64,000 nucleotides of DNA from Sebastes aleutianus (GCA_916700875.1 CAKAKS010000039.1:14853139-14917138); one strand, 5' to 3'; shown: positions 55,867-63,895, numbered from the stretch's first letter. Notes: generated by a model not told the origin, from the letters alone. Made by a program: numbers and translations.

Positions 55867-58800
55867 CTCTGGTTTGTGAAAATTGTCTATGGGAGTAGTG
55901 TCCATGGCAACAGACCATTCAACAGAGACTACTGCTAAGTTATTAAAAGCTATTCATCCAGAGACAGATACTCTATGGGTATTGTGTGTGGATCTGTGTG
56001 TGTGTGTGTTTATGGAACATGCTCTGATGTGTGTGTTATTGGAAAGAAACATGATGTTTCCGAGCCACGCCAGAGGCAGCAGCCTATACATGTCTGAACT
56101 GGTGTGCCCTCTGGTTAAATATACAATGGGTTGACACCCTGTGCGCCGATAAAGCAACGCTTGTTTTTCTTCCGTTTATCCTGCAACTTCAAACCAAATA
56201 TTTTTTTTCTGCAAAGCGGTTTTGATACACTGGAAGCGATGTGGTCAAAATATTCTATCCCGATATACTGTAGGTCATTTCATGTAAGGGATAACGTGCA
56301 GCGAGCCGGTCATTGTTGTGAAATAAACCCCGACAGGTTTTGCATCGCCCTGAAGGGGTTTATTTCACAACAATGACCAGCTAGCTATACATTATCCCGC
56401 TTATTACATGGCTACTTACTTAATAAATAAATAAATTTACACAAAAATGGTCCACCAGAGTCTAAGTTCAGAACTGCGTCCATAACAACGGTCTGTTTTA
56501 CATAGCAACGGTCTGTTATACATAGCAACGGTCTGTTACAAAGAAATAACAGACCGTAGAACGGCGTGATTGACAATATATATCACGATATAGCATGTTT
56601 TCTGGTAATTCAATAAATAAATAGTCTATACGTATGAAATAACCACATGGTAAACACTATTTTTTGTATACTCCTGTGTGAATTAAATACTTCACATATG
56701 AAAAGTGTGGGGTATTTTCTCATTTTAAGAACTTCAGTGCAAAATGAACATAAAAGTCAAGTATAATTATAGTGAAACAAAAAAGTAAATATAGGCCTAA
56801 CCTATAATGTGATAGACACGATATATAAAAATTAGGGCTGTCAAACGATTAAAATATTTAATCGCGATTAATTGCAAATTAATTACACATTTTTTATCTG
56901 TTCAAAATGTACCTTAAAGGGAGATTTGTCAAGTATTTAATACTCTTATCACCATGGAAGTGGGCAAATGTGCTTACTTTATGCAAACGTATGTATATAT
57001 TTCTTATTGGAGATCAATAAACAACACAAATCAATGACAAATATTGTCCAGAAACCCTCACAGGTACTGCATTTAGCATAAAAAATATGCTCAAATCATA
57101 ACATGGCAAACTCAAGTCCAACAGGCAACAACAGCTGTCAGTGTGTCAGTGTGCTGACTTGACTATGACTTGCCCCAAACTGCAATGTGATTATCATAAA
57201 GTGGGCATGTCTGTAAAGGGGAGACTCGTGGGTACCCATAGAACCCATTTTCATTCACATATCTTGAGGTCAGAGGTCAAGGGACCCCTTTGAAAATGGC
57301 CATGCCAGTTTTTCCTCGCCAAAATTGAGCGCAAGTTTGGAGCATTTATTAACCTCCTTGACGACAAGCTAGTATGACATGGTTGGTACCAATGGATTCA
57401 TTAGGTTTCCTAGTTTCCTACGATACCAGCTACAACCTCAGAAAGACCGATCGTGTTAATGCGTTAAAGAAATTAGTGGTGTTAAAACAAATTTGCTTTA
57501 ACGCATTATTATCGTGTTATCTTTGACATCCCTAATAAAATAAATACAATAGACATTTTAATATCGTTTTCATGATATATATATACCGTCATATTGCCCT
57601 ACAAGCTCTGTGACAAAGCTTTTAGAGTAATACGTCTGTAATGTTGTGCTACATGAAACATGCATGACTGTATTAAAAGACATACAGACAAACAAACAGA
57701 CAGAAAGACAGAGACATAAAGACAGGTGGATAGGCTAATGTGTGGCCGGTAACAGGTGGCAGCTGCTGCCCTGCCATGTTTTACGAATTTTCTCTTTTAC
57801 CCCCTAACTGTTAGGTCGGTCAAGAATCCTGCAGTTTGTTGCCTACTTTCTCTTTTACGTTCTTTTTCCTCCCCCCATTTATTTTCACTAAAAAATATTT
57901 TACTGTCCTAACAATTCACCCTTTCTTTCTATTTCACTCCACCCCTCTCTCTCTCACCACTACTATATTCTGTAACAACGAATTTGTGAGTGAAGGACAG
58001 AGAGAGCGGAAGAGCGAGAGGAAAAAATGGAAAGTGAGAGAGAAAGAGAGAGTGAGAGAGAAAGGGAAAAAGAGAGATAAGGGGGCAGATGGAATGGATG
58101 CAAAGAATCAACAGTCCCATGTGAGACCGATAAAAATAAACTCTTTTACCCTACATTCTCTCCGTCTTCCTCTCTCTTTCTCGACTGGAGGGCACGGAGA
58201 GTGTTATCTAAAGTGCTTCCTAAGAAAAGGCAGAAACACGTCTTAACAATAACCCACGTGTGGCCGCGCTGTACAGTATGATGTTTGTCCCCCGGTTCAG
58301 CAGCTTCACTGACGTTCATCGTTCACATGGCTGAGTGTGTGATTGCACACTGACAAAACACGACGTATCACCGCGGCAGCTTTAAGTGTATGCAGTCACT
58401 GATTCATCCACGCCTGAGGGGAAACACCACTAAGCTTCATAAGTCAAGTAATTTGTTCAGCGTCAAGCAGAAATGCAGGCTAACACCTCCTCAAGCTCAA
58501 CTCTCACATATGGCAGGCTTGGTTTGAGGTTTAAGGTGATTGCTTTAGTTATGAATGAAATGAGTATGAGTATACAAAAGATAGTTTTGTATTTTTCAGG
58601 CAATAACATTTTTGAGTTACATATCTAAGGCTTGGCAATAATTCAATATGCCATTAGGAGTGGGAATCACCAGAGACCCCATGATACAATATTATAACGG
58701 TACTCAAGTCACGATACGATCTTGATTGTAATATTAAATATATTACGATAGCCTGAATATTGCGATAAGATATATTGCGATATATTGCGATTTATTACCT

Positions 58801-61392
58801 TTTTTCAAATGCAAATTAAGCAGTTTGTCAACATCTATTTTTTCTAACAAGATACAGTTTCCACTTTGTTCATTTTAGTACTTTTATTTACATATCTTGA
58901 GGTCAGAGGTCAAGGGACCCCTTTGAAAATGGCCATGGCAGTTTTTCCTCGCCAAAATGTAGCGTAAATTTGGAGCTTTATTTAGCGATCTTCCTGACAA
59001 GCTAAAATGAAGTGGTTGGTACCAATTGATTCCTTTGGTTTTTCTAGTTTCAGATAGATACTATAATCTTCACTCTAGCTTAAAGACTGAGCGCGCTACA
59101 ACCTCTGAACACAGACTAGTGGATATAATAAAAGATTGATACTTGACGTCCATGTATCGATACAATATTGCCACACAAAATATCGCAATCGTTTTTTTTC
59201 CCCCTCCCCTAATTGCCATGTATCGTTATATAGTATTGATACGATCCTACTTTGTTATTGTTTTACAAAATCTTGTAGACAAGATTAATAATTTTATGCT
59301 AATTGTAGTTAAAACCAGACAAAAGTAGTTGCTGAAGTTGTTGTTCAACACAGTTTTGTCTGATGTGATGTATCATAGTGGTAAATTCACTGCATTTTAG
59401 TTTGATCATATTAAATGAGATTATTTTATACATTTCCATATTGTAAATTGTATTGATATTGGAAGATGTTCTTATTGATATTGAGATATTGATTTCAACC
59501 ACATTGCCCAGCCCTACATGACACTACGCCTGTTTGTTACTCAACAGCCATGGGCACTGGAGTTTATGACGTATTTTAACAAAGTGAATTCATTCTTCTT
59601 ACTTTGCAGCTGGTACAGATGATGACTAAGTCAAGTGACTACAAAGATTCCTCTTAGAGCCCCTGGAGAAACTAGTCAAACAAAAACTGAACACTGCAAA
59701 ACAAATCCTGATCAACAGTTGGAGGGGAACAGACTATTCAGAACCTGAGAAAGCCTCCAAACATGCAGCTCTCTGAGCGTGTAGGATACCTTCCCATGGC
59801 CATTCAGAGTTTATACTGTACACACCCCGAGAAACCCAACTCCGCTGCGAAGATTCTTAACGTGCTTATGGATTAAAGGTCTTTAAGAGAAACTCTCCAT
59901 TCTCCAACTCCGATTAAAAGTCAATTCGCACAACAACAAAAACAAGAATAAAACAAAAACAGCTGAATGTGTGACCACTAGAGGAACAATTTTGTGAAAC
60001 TAAGGAGTTACTACTGTAGTTTTAATTTTCTTGGCTCTTTTCCTCCTTGGTATTCAAGGGTAAGAATTGTGCTGTTGTGAATGCATTTGCCTGCAAATGT
60101 GTGTGTGTGTGTGTGTTGTTGGCTCTGATCGGGAAAGGGGTGGACAGGTCGAAGAGAGGGAGAAGGGAAGAGAAGGAGTACTTTTGGCTGCACATACACA
60201 TCCTATAAAACTAAAGTACCCCCTCTTCTGTTCCCTGGACAGCAAACAACATGTGCTCTACTTCTTCTGGTGGTCCATAAACTTGCAAAACCATATGGAT
60301 CCCCGTTACTCCCCAGAGGATCCACTTACCCTAGGGGTGTGAATTAATCTCATATCAATTTATGTCAAAGTATATGTGGAATTACTGTGCCGCGGTGTAC
60401 TGTATATCCACGGCCTCCCGCTACCTCATCATCACCCAGTCACTTGGTTGTTGATACAGTTGGACCTTAGCTCGTGTTTAGGTAGCCATGGGGTACCGTT
60501 GTGATCTTTCCCCCTACTCCACTGCCCTTCTGCCCCTCAACCCTCGCTTTCAAAGATCTGTTGGAGTCTCCTGGGGTTCAGCGGGGAGTGTGTGTGTGGT
60601 GTGGGGTGGTTGGTGAAGGAAGTTGTATGCTTCAGAGAGCCTTTCACTGAGGGGCTCATACTGTGGGGGAGCAGGCTGCTGCTTCAAGCTTTGGAGATAA
60701 AAACTTTCCTGCTGTGTTCATATGAGTCTTAAATAGAGTTAGAAACACGTGCAAGTGTGTGGATGCTCGCACATAGATTTTCCCAGTATATCCCAGTGAC
60801 CTGTAGGGGTCAGAGTGCCTTCACCTCACAGCCCAGTGTGTCACTGATCAGACGCTCCTCCGCTCAGGACTGGACAACTTCTCCGGCTGTCTATACAGGT
60901 ATACTGCAATCTAATTCACCACGGTGAATCATCTGATTTCCACGAGTAAATCTGAGTCTGCTTCACCTATCACAGGGGTAATAAATAATTTATATGATGA
61001 TATAAATGATTCATAATGCAATAATCCCATGTCGCTTGCCTAATGGGACCTACAATGGATGATGTTTGATGAAATTCTACAGTATTATATGAATAATATT
61101 TCCATCACGTTCTCTGCATGAAAATTATACCTGTTCGCTCTCCTCTCAGGCTGGAGCTCCTCAGCCACATATGGTGCCAAATATTGCTCCCACAGGCCAA
61201 AAATGCGAATGAGGTCTAATGGAAATATTGAATGTGGAGACGGCAGCCAAATAACCAAGCTGTCCAGGCTGCTACCTGAAGGCCTGACTTCTAACAGAGA
61301 TATCACTGCATGGGCGTGTTTCACCAAACTGACAGCATGTTGTTTTAAATGACGGATACGCTCACAGGTATCATTAGCTAACTACAGATGGC

Positions 61393-61449
<57 letters not shown>

Positions 61450-62586
61450 GTGTGCGTGTGTGTGCGTGTGTGTGCGAGCATGCTCGTGTGTATAATTATG
61501 GATCTCCCAGTGCTGAGCGAGAAATATTTCTCTTTGGGAAAGCCATCTGCTGAAACAGACCTGCACCATTCATCCTGAGCATAATTACCATGCAGGAAAG
61601 AACGGAGCGAAAAAAAATGACATCCAGGAAAAAAAAGAAAGGGAGAGAGAGGGATAAATGATGCTCAAACTGCCAGGGAGTCCATGTCTGGCACCACTTT
61701 TCATTGCAAAACCGACAACAGCAGTTGATCAAAACAGGGAGAGTGCATCAGAGAAAGACGAGTGTAATAAACAATCAGTTGTACCATAGAGATACAATAG
61801 GCACTTTTACTTACCACCAAACTGCTCTCTTCTTGGCATAATGTATAGTGAATTATTAACCATTAATTCCTATTTATTATTCCCAGCTGATATATTTACT
61901 TAACCAATTTAGTACTATTTTAATAACACTGCTTTGAGGTTTCCGTGAGAACAACACATTTTAACCAAATGAACTGAATGTAATGGAACACTAATACTAT
62001 ACTTGGAAGAGTTATCTGCATAACTGAATGAACATTAAATGGCAACTTGCTTTGGAGAAATCCAGATGATCTAATGCCATATAAAAACAGCTTTCATGCC
62101 TGACTAAAATCATTTAAAAAACAAACAAATTCCGTCACACAACCAGAGCGTACATCTGATAAGCCGTTACGCTTGACAAGCCCTGTAAAGAACCTTCTTG
62201 TTTCAACTCAGTTAACTTGGCTGGCATTTTGATAGATATTAATAAAAGAGAGAACGTGTCTCTCTGCCTCACGGAGACATCTGGGATCTCAGTTACTACA
62301 ACTTCTATAGACAAGCTTTTCTTGTCACTTCACATGTGGTTTTGTGGATTTAAAACTGCATGATCGAGAGGTAAAGCGTTACGACCCGACACAGGCTCTA
62401 ATTCAGACGAAATAGTGAAGAGCTGAAACATTTATGACAGAACGGACAAATAAATGCAAGGAGCTCACCTTTATAGGAGAGCTTTAGCCGGGGGACGTTG
62501 TTCTTGGTCTGTTGGGCTCCGCTGCCCTCCGTCCTGAGCAGAACCACCCCACACAGCAGCGTAATGCTGCCCCAGAGAGAGCCCAT
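33722..62586 (-). CDS. sema3a: Semaphorin-3A, complete coding sequence in 17 exons
   Basis: Join (minus strand, in transcript order): 62469-62586, 51939-52099, 51449-51511, 48158-48277, 46019-46109, 45140-45259, 43487-43629, 41620-41734, 41436-41505, 41180-41324, 40861-41080, 39670-39761, 39528-39569, 38774-38931, 36042-36109, 34539-34684, 33722-34252. All introns are GT-AG and phases agree; the total is 2,403 nt, 800 residues plus stop. Domains: signal peptide about 1-24; Sema domain about 31-514; PSI about 518-547; furin-type site KRRTRR at 552-557; Ig domain about 582-670 with C601 and C653; C729 in DEFCEQVW, the presumed interchain cysteine; two basic clusters (734-743, 782-798) ending APRSV. 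Family knowledge: secreted, furin-processed dimer that binds neuropilin-1/plexin-A and repels axons. The C-terminus and the segment NNVPRLKLSYK match SEMA3A rather than other class-3 members. Human SEMA3A is 771 residues; most of the excess is an H/Q-rich insert at 744-774. Which teleost duplicate this is (sema3aa or sema3ab) cannot be told here. Confidence 0.95.
34539..34684 (-). CDS. sema3a: sema3a coding exon 16 (start of Ig domain)
   Basis: Residues 576-624, with YGVENSSTFLECSPKSQRA and YWQYQR. C601 is the first Ig cysteine and N594 is a sequon. Acceptor ATCTAG, donor GAG/GTTAGA. Confidence 0.93.
34735..35180. repeat. Possible dispersed repeat in sema3a intron 15
   Basis: Opens with TTTATTTGACAGGGACAGTG, a phrase I associate with fish interspersed repeats. 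There is no second copy in the window to confirm it. Confidence 0.3.
36042..36109 (-). CDS. sema3a: sema3a coding exon 15 (furin site linker)
   Basis: Residues 553-575, RRTRRQDIRNGDPLTQCSDL. With K552 it forms KRRTRR, the central furin site. Cleavage would expose a C-terminal arginine able to bind the neuropilin b1 pocket. Acceptor CTGCAG, donor CATG/GTGCGT. Confidence 0.92.
37184..38576. mobile_element. hAT MITE (TAGGGCTGTCAA family) split by a TTAA element
   Basis: Identical octamers ATTAAATT flank it (37176-37183 and 38577-38584), a perfect target duplication. Removing 37280-37919 and one TTAA leaves a continuous copy of the family seen at 30468 and 56833. Lies in sema3a intron 14. Confidence 0.88.
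37280..37919. mobile_element. Nested TTAA-flanked MITE, 640 bp
   Basis: Starts GGCTTCAGTAGGCAGAA and ends TCTCGCCCACTGCTGCT, an imperfect inverted pair around GC..CAGT.GGC. Flanked by TTAA at 37276-37279 and 37920-37923. The host MITE has a single TTAA here in its uninterrupted copies. Confidence 0.85.
38774..38931 (-). CDS. sema3a: sema3a coding exon 14 (end of Sema, PSI domain)
   Basis: Residues 501-552 plus two bases. QQLYLGSD closes the propeller. The cysteine-rich PSI module follows (C519, C526, C529, C530, C537, C544; LARDPYCAWDG). Acceptor TCACAG, donor GTACTG. Confidence 0.94.
39528..39569 (-). CDS. sema3a: sema3a coding exon 13 (Sema domain, 42 nt)
   Basis: Residues 487-500, EPTAITAMELSTKQ. 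A very short exon, recognised from the conserved residues and from acceptor TTACAG and donor GTATTG. Skipping it would remove 14 residues in frame. Confidence 0.9.
39670..39761 (-). CDS. sema3a: sema3a coding exon 12 (Sema domain)
   Basis: Residues 456-486, DMGTILKVVSIPRGSW through LLEEMTVFR. Acceptor GCTAG; donor AGA/GTGGGT is a somewhat weak GT site but is the only one that keeps frame. Confidence 0.91.
40210..40375. repeat. TATAA-rich low-complexity tract
   Basis: Degenerate ATAATATAGTATAATATGG units in sema3a intron 11. A fragment of the dispersed repeat (GGACACGAACAGCGGTCTCC) follows at 40380-40500. Confidence 0.6.
40861..41080 (-). CDS. sema3a: sema3a coding exon 11 (Sema domain)
   Basis: Residues 383-455. 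Encodes CPSKTFGGFDTTKDLPDEV, the NNRPIIVKTDVDYQFTQIVV segment and EAEDGQYDVMFIGT. 220 nt, ending in phase 1. Acceptor CAACAG, donor GTACAC. Confidence 0.94.
41180..41324 (-). CDS. sema3a: sema3a coding exon 10 (Sema domain)
   Basis: Residues 334-382. Holds SNIFKGSAVCMYSM, RRVFLGPYAHRDGPNYQW and the family hallmark VPYPRPGT. Acceptor TTAG/C, donor ACA/GTGAGT. Confidence 0.94.
41436..41505 (-). CDS. sema3a: sema3a coding exon 9 (Sema domain)
   Basis: Residues 311-333 plus two bases. Encodes QDVFLMSTKDPKSPIIYAVF. 70 nt. Acceptor TTTCAG, donor AG/GTACTG. Confidence 0.92.
41620..41734 (-). CDS. sema3a: sema3a coding exon 8 (Sema domain)
   Basis: Residues 273-310, NDLGGHRSLVNKWTTFLKAR through GIDTHFDEL. 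Acceptor CAACAG, donor GTGAGT after one base of the next codon (Gln 311). Confidence 0.93.
42321..42446. repeat. Degenerate GGTCTTGGTCT minisatellite-like repeat
   Basis: Many variants of TCTGGTCTTGGTCTTGAC, including TCTCGTCTCGGTCTCGA, in sema3a intron 7. Confidence 0.7.
43487..43629 (-). CDS. sema3a: sema3a coding exon 7 (Sema domain)
   Basis: Residues 225-272, DPRFVGVHLIPESDNPEDDK through ATHARIGQLCK. Acceptor TTGCAG, donor AAA/GTACGC. Confidence 0.94.
43715..44090 (-). mobile_element. LINE reverse-transcriptase fragment in sema3a intron 6
   Basis: A minus-strand frame contains HIAQVLASLHWLPVEFSIQY. This is the well-known (H/I)-x-x-VL-SLHWLPV-x-x-RI motif near the end of L2/CR1-like LINE reverse transcriptases. 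Flanking sequence is decayed. The nucleotide limits are approximate. Confidence 0.6.
44318..45058. repeat. Diverged tandem duplication, about 190 bp per copy, split by a MITE
   Basis: Copy 1 (44318-44513) and copy 2 (44862-45058) share, in order, CAGC-GAGTGTCAT, CATAAAAGT, GGCTATAT, ATTTAAAGG, GCATCAGACTTAACATCACC and ATAGGACATAAAC. Between them sits the MITE at 44514-44861. Confidence 0.8.
44514..44861 (-). mobile_element. hAT MITE (AGAGCTGCAACGATTAATCG family), copy 1
   Basis: Runs from TAGAGCTGCAATGATTAATC to ATTTGCAGCCCTA. The interior holds ACTCCTCTATGACAGTAAAC and GTTGTGGACAAAAC, shared with four other copies in the window. Confidence 0.85.
45140..45259 (-). CDS. sema3a: sema3a coding exon 6 (Sema domain)
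   Basis: Residues 185-224. Carries DGELYAGTSADFMGRDFAIF and RTEQHDSRWLN, which are nearly invariant in SEMA3A. Acceptor CTCTCAG, donor AACG/GTGAGA. The open frame continues into flanking intron on both sides, so the exon limits rest on splice sites and phase. Confidence 0.94.
46019..46109 (-). CDS. sema3a: sema3a coding exon 5 (Sema domain)
   Basis: Residues 155-184. Contains the conserved NGRGKSPYDPKLLTAS block. Acceptor GTCCAG, donor GTGAGT after ATTG (phase 1). No single long open frame marks this exon; it was found by splicing and conservation. Confidence 0.91.
46300..46626 (+). mobile_element. hAT MITE (AGAGCTGCAACG family), copy 2
   Basis: Starts TAGGGCTGCAAATAAGGAT and ends ATTAATCGTTGCAGCTCA. 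Opposite orientation to copy 1. Lies in intron 4. Confidence 0.83.
47303..48075. repeat. Long foldback (inverted repeat) element in sema3a intron 4
   Basis: The left arm (about 47303-47632) and right arm (about 47645-48075) are reverse complements over most of their length, with a spacer of roughly 10-20 bases near 47640. Matched pairs include ATATCAGTTTAAGTGTA (left) with TACACTTAAACTGATAT (right) and TAGTTTGTTTGTG with AACACAAACAAACTA. The left arm lacks about 90 bases present in the right. Confidence 0.85.
48158..48277 (-). CDS. sema3a: sema3a coding exon 4 (Sema domain)
   Basis: Residues 115-154, starting RECSNFIKVL and running through HLYVCGTGAFHPVCSYLE. The cysteines C117, C135 and C144 and the sequon NQT at N128 fit the family. 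120 nt, in phase 0 at both ends. Acceptor CATCAG, donor GTACAG. The exon lies about 80 nt upstream, in transcript order, of a large foldback repeat. Confidence 0.92.
49437..49727. mobile_element. MITE with inverted ends in sema3a intron 3
   Basis: Left part AGGCTGCCCC...TTAGTTGATTAGTCGACTAA; right part TTGATTAGTCGACACACTTAG...GGACAGCCCC. The ends and subterminal blocks are inverted. About 290 bp, no coding potential. Confidence 0.7.
49882..50221 (+). mobile_element. hAT MITE (AGAGCTGCAACG family), copy 3, perfect 8-bp duplication
   Basis: AAATATTT flanks it exactly on both sides (49874-49881 and 50222-50229). Starts AGGGCTGCAAACTAAC and ends AATCGTTGCAGCTCT. 340 bp. Confidence 0.88.
51449..51511 (-). 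CDS. sema3a: sema3a coding exon 3 (Sema domain)
   Basis: Residues 94-114, with the conserved TRRDECKWAGKD block containing C106, which should pair with C117 of the next exon. The exon is 63 nt, in phase 0 at both ends. Acceptor TTGCAG, donor GTAAGA. Confidence 0.92.
51939..52099 (-). CDS. sema3a: sema3a coding exon 2 (Sema domain)
   Basis: Residues 40-93, beginning D-MLESNN. The acceptor is CTGCAG at 52105-52100 and the donor is CAG/GTAACA. It holds the conserved LLDEEKGRLVVGAKDHIFSF strand region of the Sema propeller and an N-glycosylation site at N55 (NSS). Confidence 0.93.
52980..53023. repeat. (CA)n microsatellite
   Basis: Uninterrupted CA dinucleotides. Confidence 0.95.
53357..53715 (-). 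mobile_element. hAT MITE (AGAGCTGCAACG family), copy 4, right end lost
   Basis: Starts TAGAGCTGCAACGATTAGTC and has the shared interior. The right terminus is replaced by an A-rich junction running into the next element. Confidence 0.8.
53729..54134 (-). mobile_element. hAT MITE (TAGGGCTGTCAA family), truncated and inverted
   Basis: Reads on the minus strand as the 5' half of the family at 30468: it ends here in GATTGACAGCCCCTAA and breaks off at ATATGTGAATGAAAATGGG. A fragment of the T-rich repeat at 22226 follows immediately. Confidence 0.8.
55831..55864. repeat. (CA)n microsatellite
   Basis: Uninterrupted CA dinucleotides. Confidence 0.95.
56281..56410. repeat. 130-bp palindrome in sema3a intron 1
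   Basis: CATGTAA...GGGATAA on the left mirrors TTATCCC...TTACATG on the right. The inner 30-base arms (GGTCATTGTTGTGAAATAAA on the left) are near perfect around a loop of about 10 bases. Confidence 0.85.
56477..56542. repeat. Three tandem copies of a roughly 23-bp unit
   Basis: CATAGCAACGGTCTGTTATA and close variants occur three times (the first as CCATAACAACGGTCTG), just right of the palindrome. Confidence 0.8.
56833..57534. mobile_element. hAT MITE (TAGGGCTGTCAA family), near full length
   Basis: Begins TAGGGCTGTCAAACGATT and ends CTTTGACATCCCTA. The flanks ATAAAAAT and ATAAAATA match 6 of 8. Closely similar to 30468-31227. Confidence 0.85.
57993..58083. repeat. GA-rich polypurine tract
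   Basis: Almost only G and A on the plus strand (GAGAGAGAAAGAGAGAGTG and similar). Confidence 0.85.
58626..59516. mobile_element. hAT-like element interrupted by a second hAT-like element
   Basis: Outer ends TAAGGCTTGGCAATAATTCA and TTTCAACCACATTGCCCAGC plus CCTA are inverted (TAGGGCTGGGCAAT type). The inner element is listed separately. Confidence 0.55.
58655..59211 (+). mobile_element. Inner hAT-like element carrying the shared module
   Basis: Starts TAGGAGTGGGAATCACCAGA and ends CCCCCTCCCCTA. The flanking octamers TATGCCAT and ATTGCCAT match 6 of 8. The interior about 58878-59105 matches the module of the TAGGGCTGTCAA family. The inverted fragment at 1-441 is the same element type. Confidence 0.65.
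60099..60117. repeat. (TG)n microsatellite
   Basis: Short uninterrupted TG run. Confidence 0.85.
61395..61473. repeat. (GT)n microsatellite with GC interruptions
   Basis: About 80 bases of alternating GT with regularly spaced GTGC units at the right end. Confidence 0.95.
62469..62586 (-). CDS. sema3a: sema3a coding exon 1 (start codon, signal peptide)
   Basis: Residues 1-39. The ATG is at 62584-62586 in a near-ideal context (ACCATGG). The frame is open upstream to a GTG at 62626-62628 but contains no earlier ATG, so this start is firm. MGSLWGSITLLCGVVLLR is a typical signal peptide. It is followed by the conserved NNVPRLKLSYK that opens the mature chain. The exon ends in phase 1 (AAAG) with donor GTGAGC. 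Confidence 0.93.
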
Positions 62587-63139
62587 GGTCCTGGGGCAAT
62601 AGAGGCCAGAGAGGTCCTTTAAACACACGCCTCCAGTCCAGTGCGGTCCGTCTCAGATCTGGTGTAGCAGAAGAAAATGTTGTTGTCCAGCGATTATGAA
62701 TAAATGCTGGTGGGTCAGTCCAGACTGGTTCTCAGCAGGTCTCGTCCCTCTTGCCAAATCAAAAAACCCTTTCCTGTTCCAGGGGTCAAAAGCCAAAATT
62801 AGAGTCCAACTCCAGGGGAGGCAGAACCTGCAAAGCAGAGTTGGGGGTTACGGGTCAATGTCACTGCAAGTGAGCCTCCAACACCAGCAAGTCCAAGGTA
62901 AACTCAACCAAACTAAGCACAAAGAAGAGATCTTCACCATACTCAATGCGAGGAAGAGTGAGAGGGTCTGGGTACGACCGCCATAGTTGTTCTGTCCTGG
63001 TACCTAACCAGCGTGCAGCTCTGTCTAAACTGCCATCCACGCTGTCGCTGTGTCTCTACCTTCAGCTAAAGAGAGAAAAACAGGTCCAGTTTGTTTCAGC
63101 TGTTAATCCAGTCTGCTTGGTAAGCACAATCTGCACTGA

Positions 63140-63162
63140 CTCTCTCTCTCTCTCTCTCTCTA
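63140..63162. repeat. (CT)n microsatellite
   Basis: CT dinucleotides in the presumed sema3a upstream region. Confidence 0.9.
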
Positions 63163-63309
63163 TCCCGCTTTCACTCTGTTTTCCTATCAACCTCTCTCTC
63201 TACTTAACAGTGCTCTGGACTAGTTCAGCCCCACTCAGCGCAGCTCTGCCCTGTCCCCACAGCACAAGGCACACAGTGCAACTGAGAACAGCTGAGGCAG
63301 ACGGCATAG

Positions 63310-63310
<1 letters not shown>

Positions 63311-63342
<32 letters not shown>

Positions 63343-63369
63343 GAGAGGGAGAGAGAGAGAGAGAGAGAG
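63311..63369. repeat. (GA)n microsatellite
   Basis: GA dinucleotides with two GGGA interruptions, upstream of sema3a exon 1. Confidence 0.93.
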
Positions 63370-63610
63370 CAGTGTAGGTGGGAGAGAGGGTGAGAGAAAG
63401 CATGAGAGAAAAGAAAACAGTGAAAGTAAAAGTAGTAGGAGAGGAAAGGTTAGGGCATTGCAGGAGGTTAGAACGAGTAGGAAAACAGGAAAAACTCAGT
63501 GGAACATGAACGCAGAACATTCTGAGGAAAATCATTCTCAGTAAAAAATTTGATTTAGTAATTCAGTATAAATGAGACTCTAAAACATAGTACACATTTG
63601 TATTACATTT

Positions 63611-63895
63611 TAGGGCTCCAACTAATGATTATTATCGATTAATCGATTAATGGTTTGGTCTATGAAATGTCAGAAAATGGTGAAAAATGTCCAATAGTGT
63701 TTCCAAAAGCTCAAGATGACGTCCTCAAATGTCTTGTTTTATCCACAACTCAAAGATATTCAGTTTACTGTCATAGAGGAGTAAAGAAACCAGAAAATAT
63801 TCATATTTAAGAAGCTACAATCAGAGAATTTTGTCCATTTCTTTCCTTGAAAAATTACTCAAACCGATTAATCGATTATCAAACTAGCTGGCGAA
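63611..63895 (+). mobile_element. hAT MITE (AGAGCTGCAACG family), copy 5, right end decayed
   Basis: Starts TAGGGCTCCAACTAATGATT and keeps the shared GTTTACTGTCATAGAGGAG interior. The right terminus fades after AATCGATTATCAAACTAGC. Confidence 0.78.

Larger units (their letters stand above)
52100..62468 (-). other. sema3a: sema3a intron 1 (10.4 kb)
   Basis: Donor GTGAGC at 62468, acceptor CTGCAG ending at 52100. It contains a GT microsatellite at 61.4 kb, nested hAT-like elements at 58.6-59.5 kb, a GA-rich tract at 58.0 kb, a MITE at 56.8-57.5 kb, a 130-bp palindrome at 56.3 kb, CA repeats at 55.8 and 53.0 kb, and a truncated MITE pair at 53.36-54.13 kb. No additional exon was recognised; the rest appears unique. 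Confidence 0.85.
62587..63610 (-). promoter_or_regulatory. sema3a: sema3a 5' leader / upstream region
   Basis: Upstream of the ATG the minus strand reads CTCTATTGCCCCAG just before ACCATGG, and a second pyrimidine-rich acceptor-like TTCTGCTACACCAG near 62.66 kb. Either could join an upstream non-coding exon. Further out are CT and GA tracts (63140-63162, 63311-63369). No TATA box or clear start site is visible. Whether the promoter lies in the window is unknown. Confidence 0.35.

Noticed and set aside
62569..62628. Extended N-terminus of sema3a starting further upstream
   Set aside because: The upstream in-frame start-like codon is GTG, and the ATG at 62584-62586 has an ideal context and begins a proper signal peptide.
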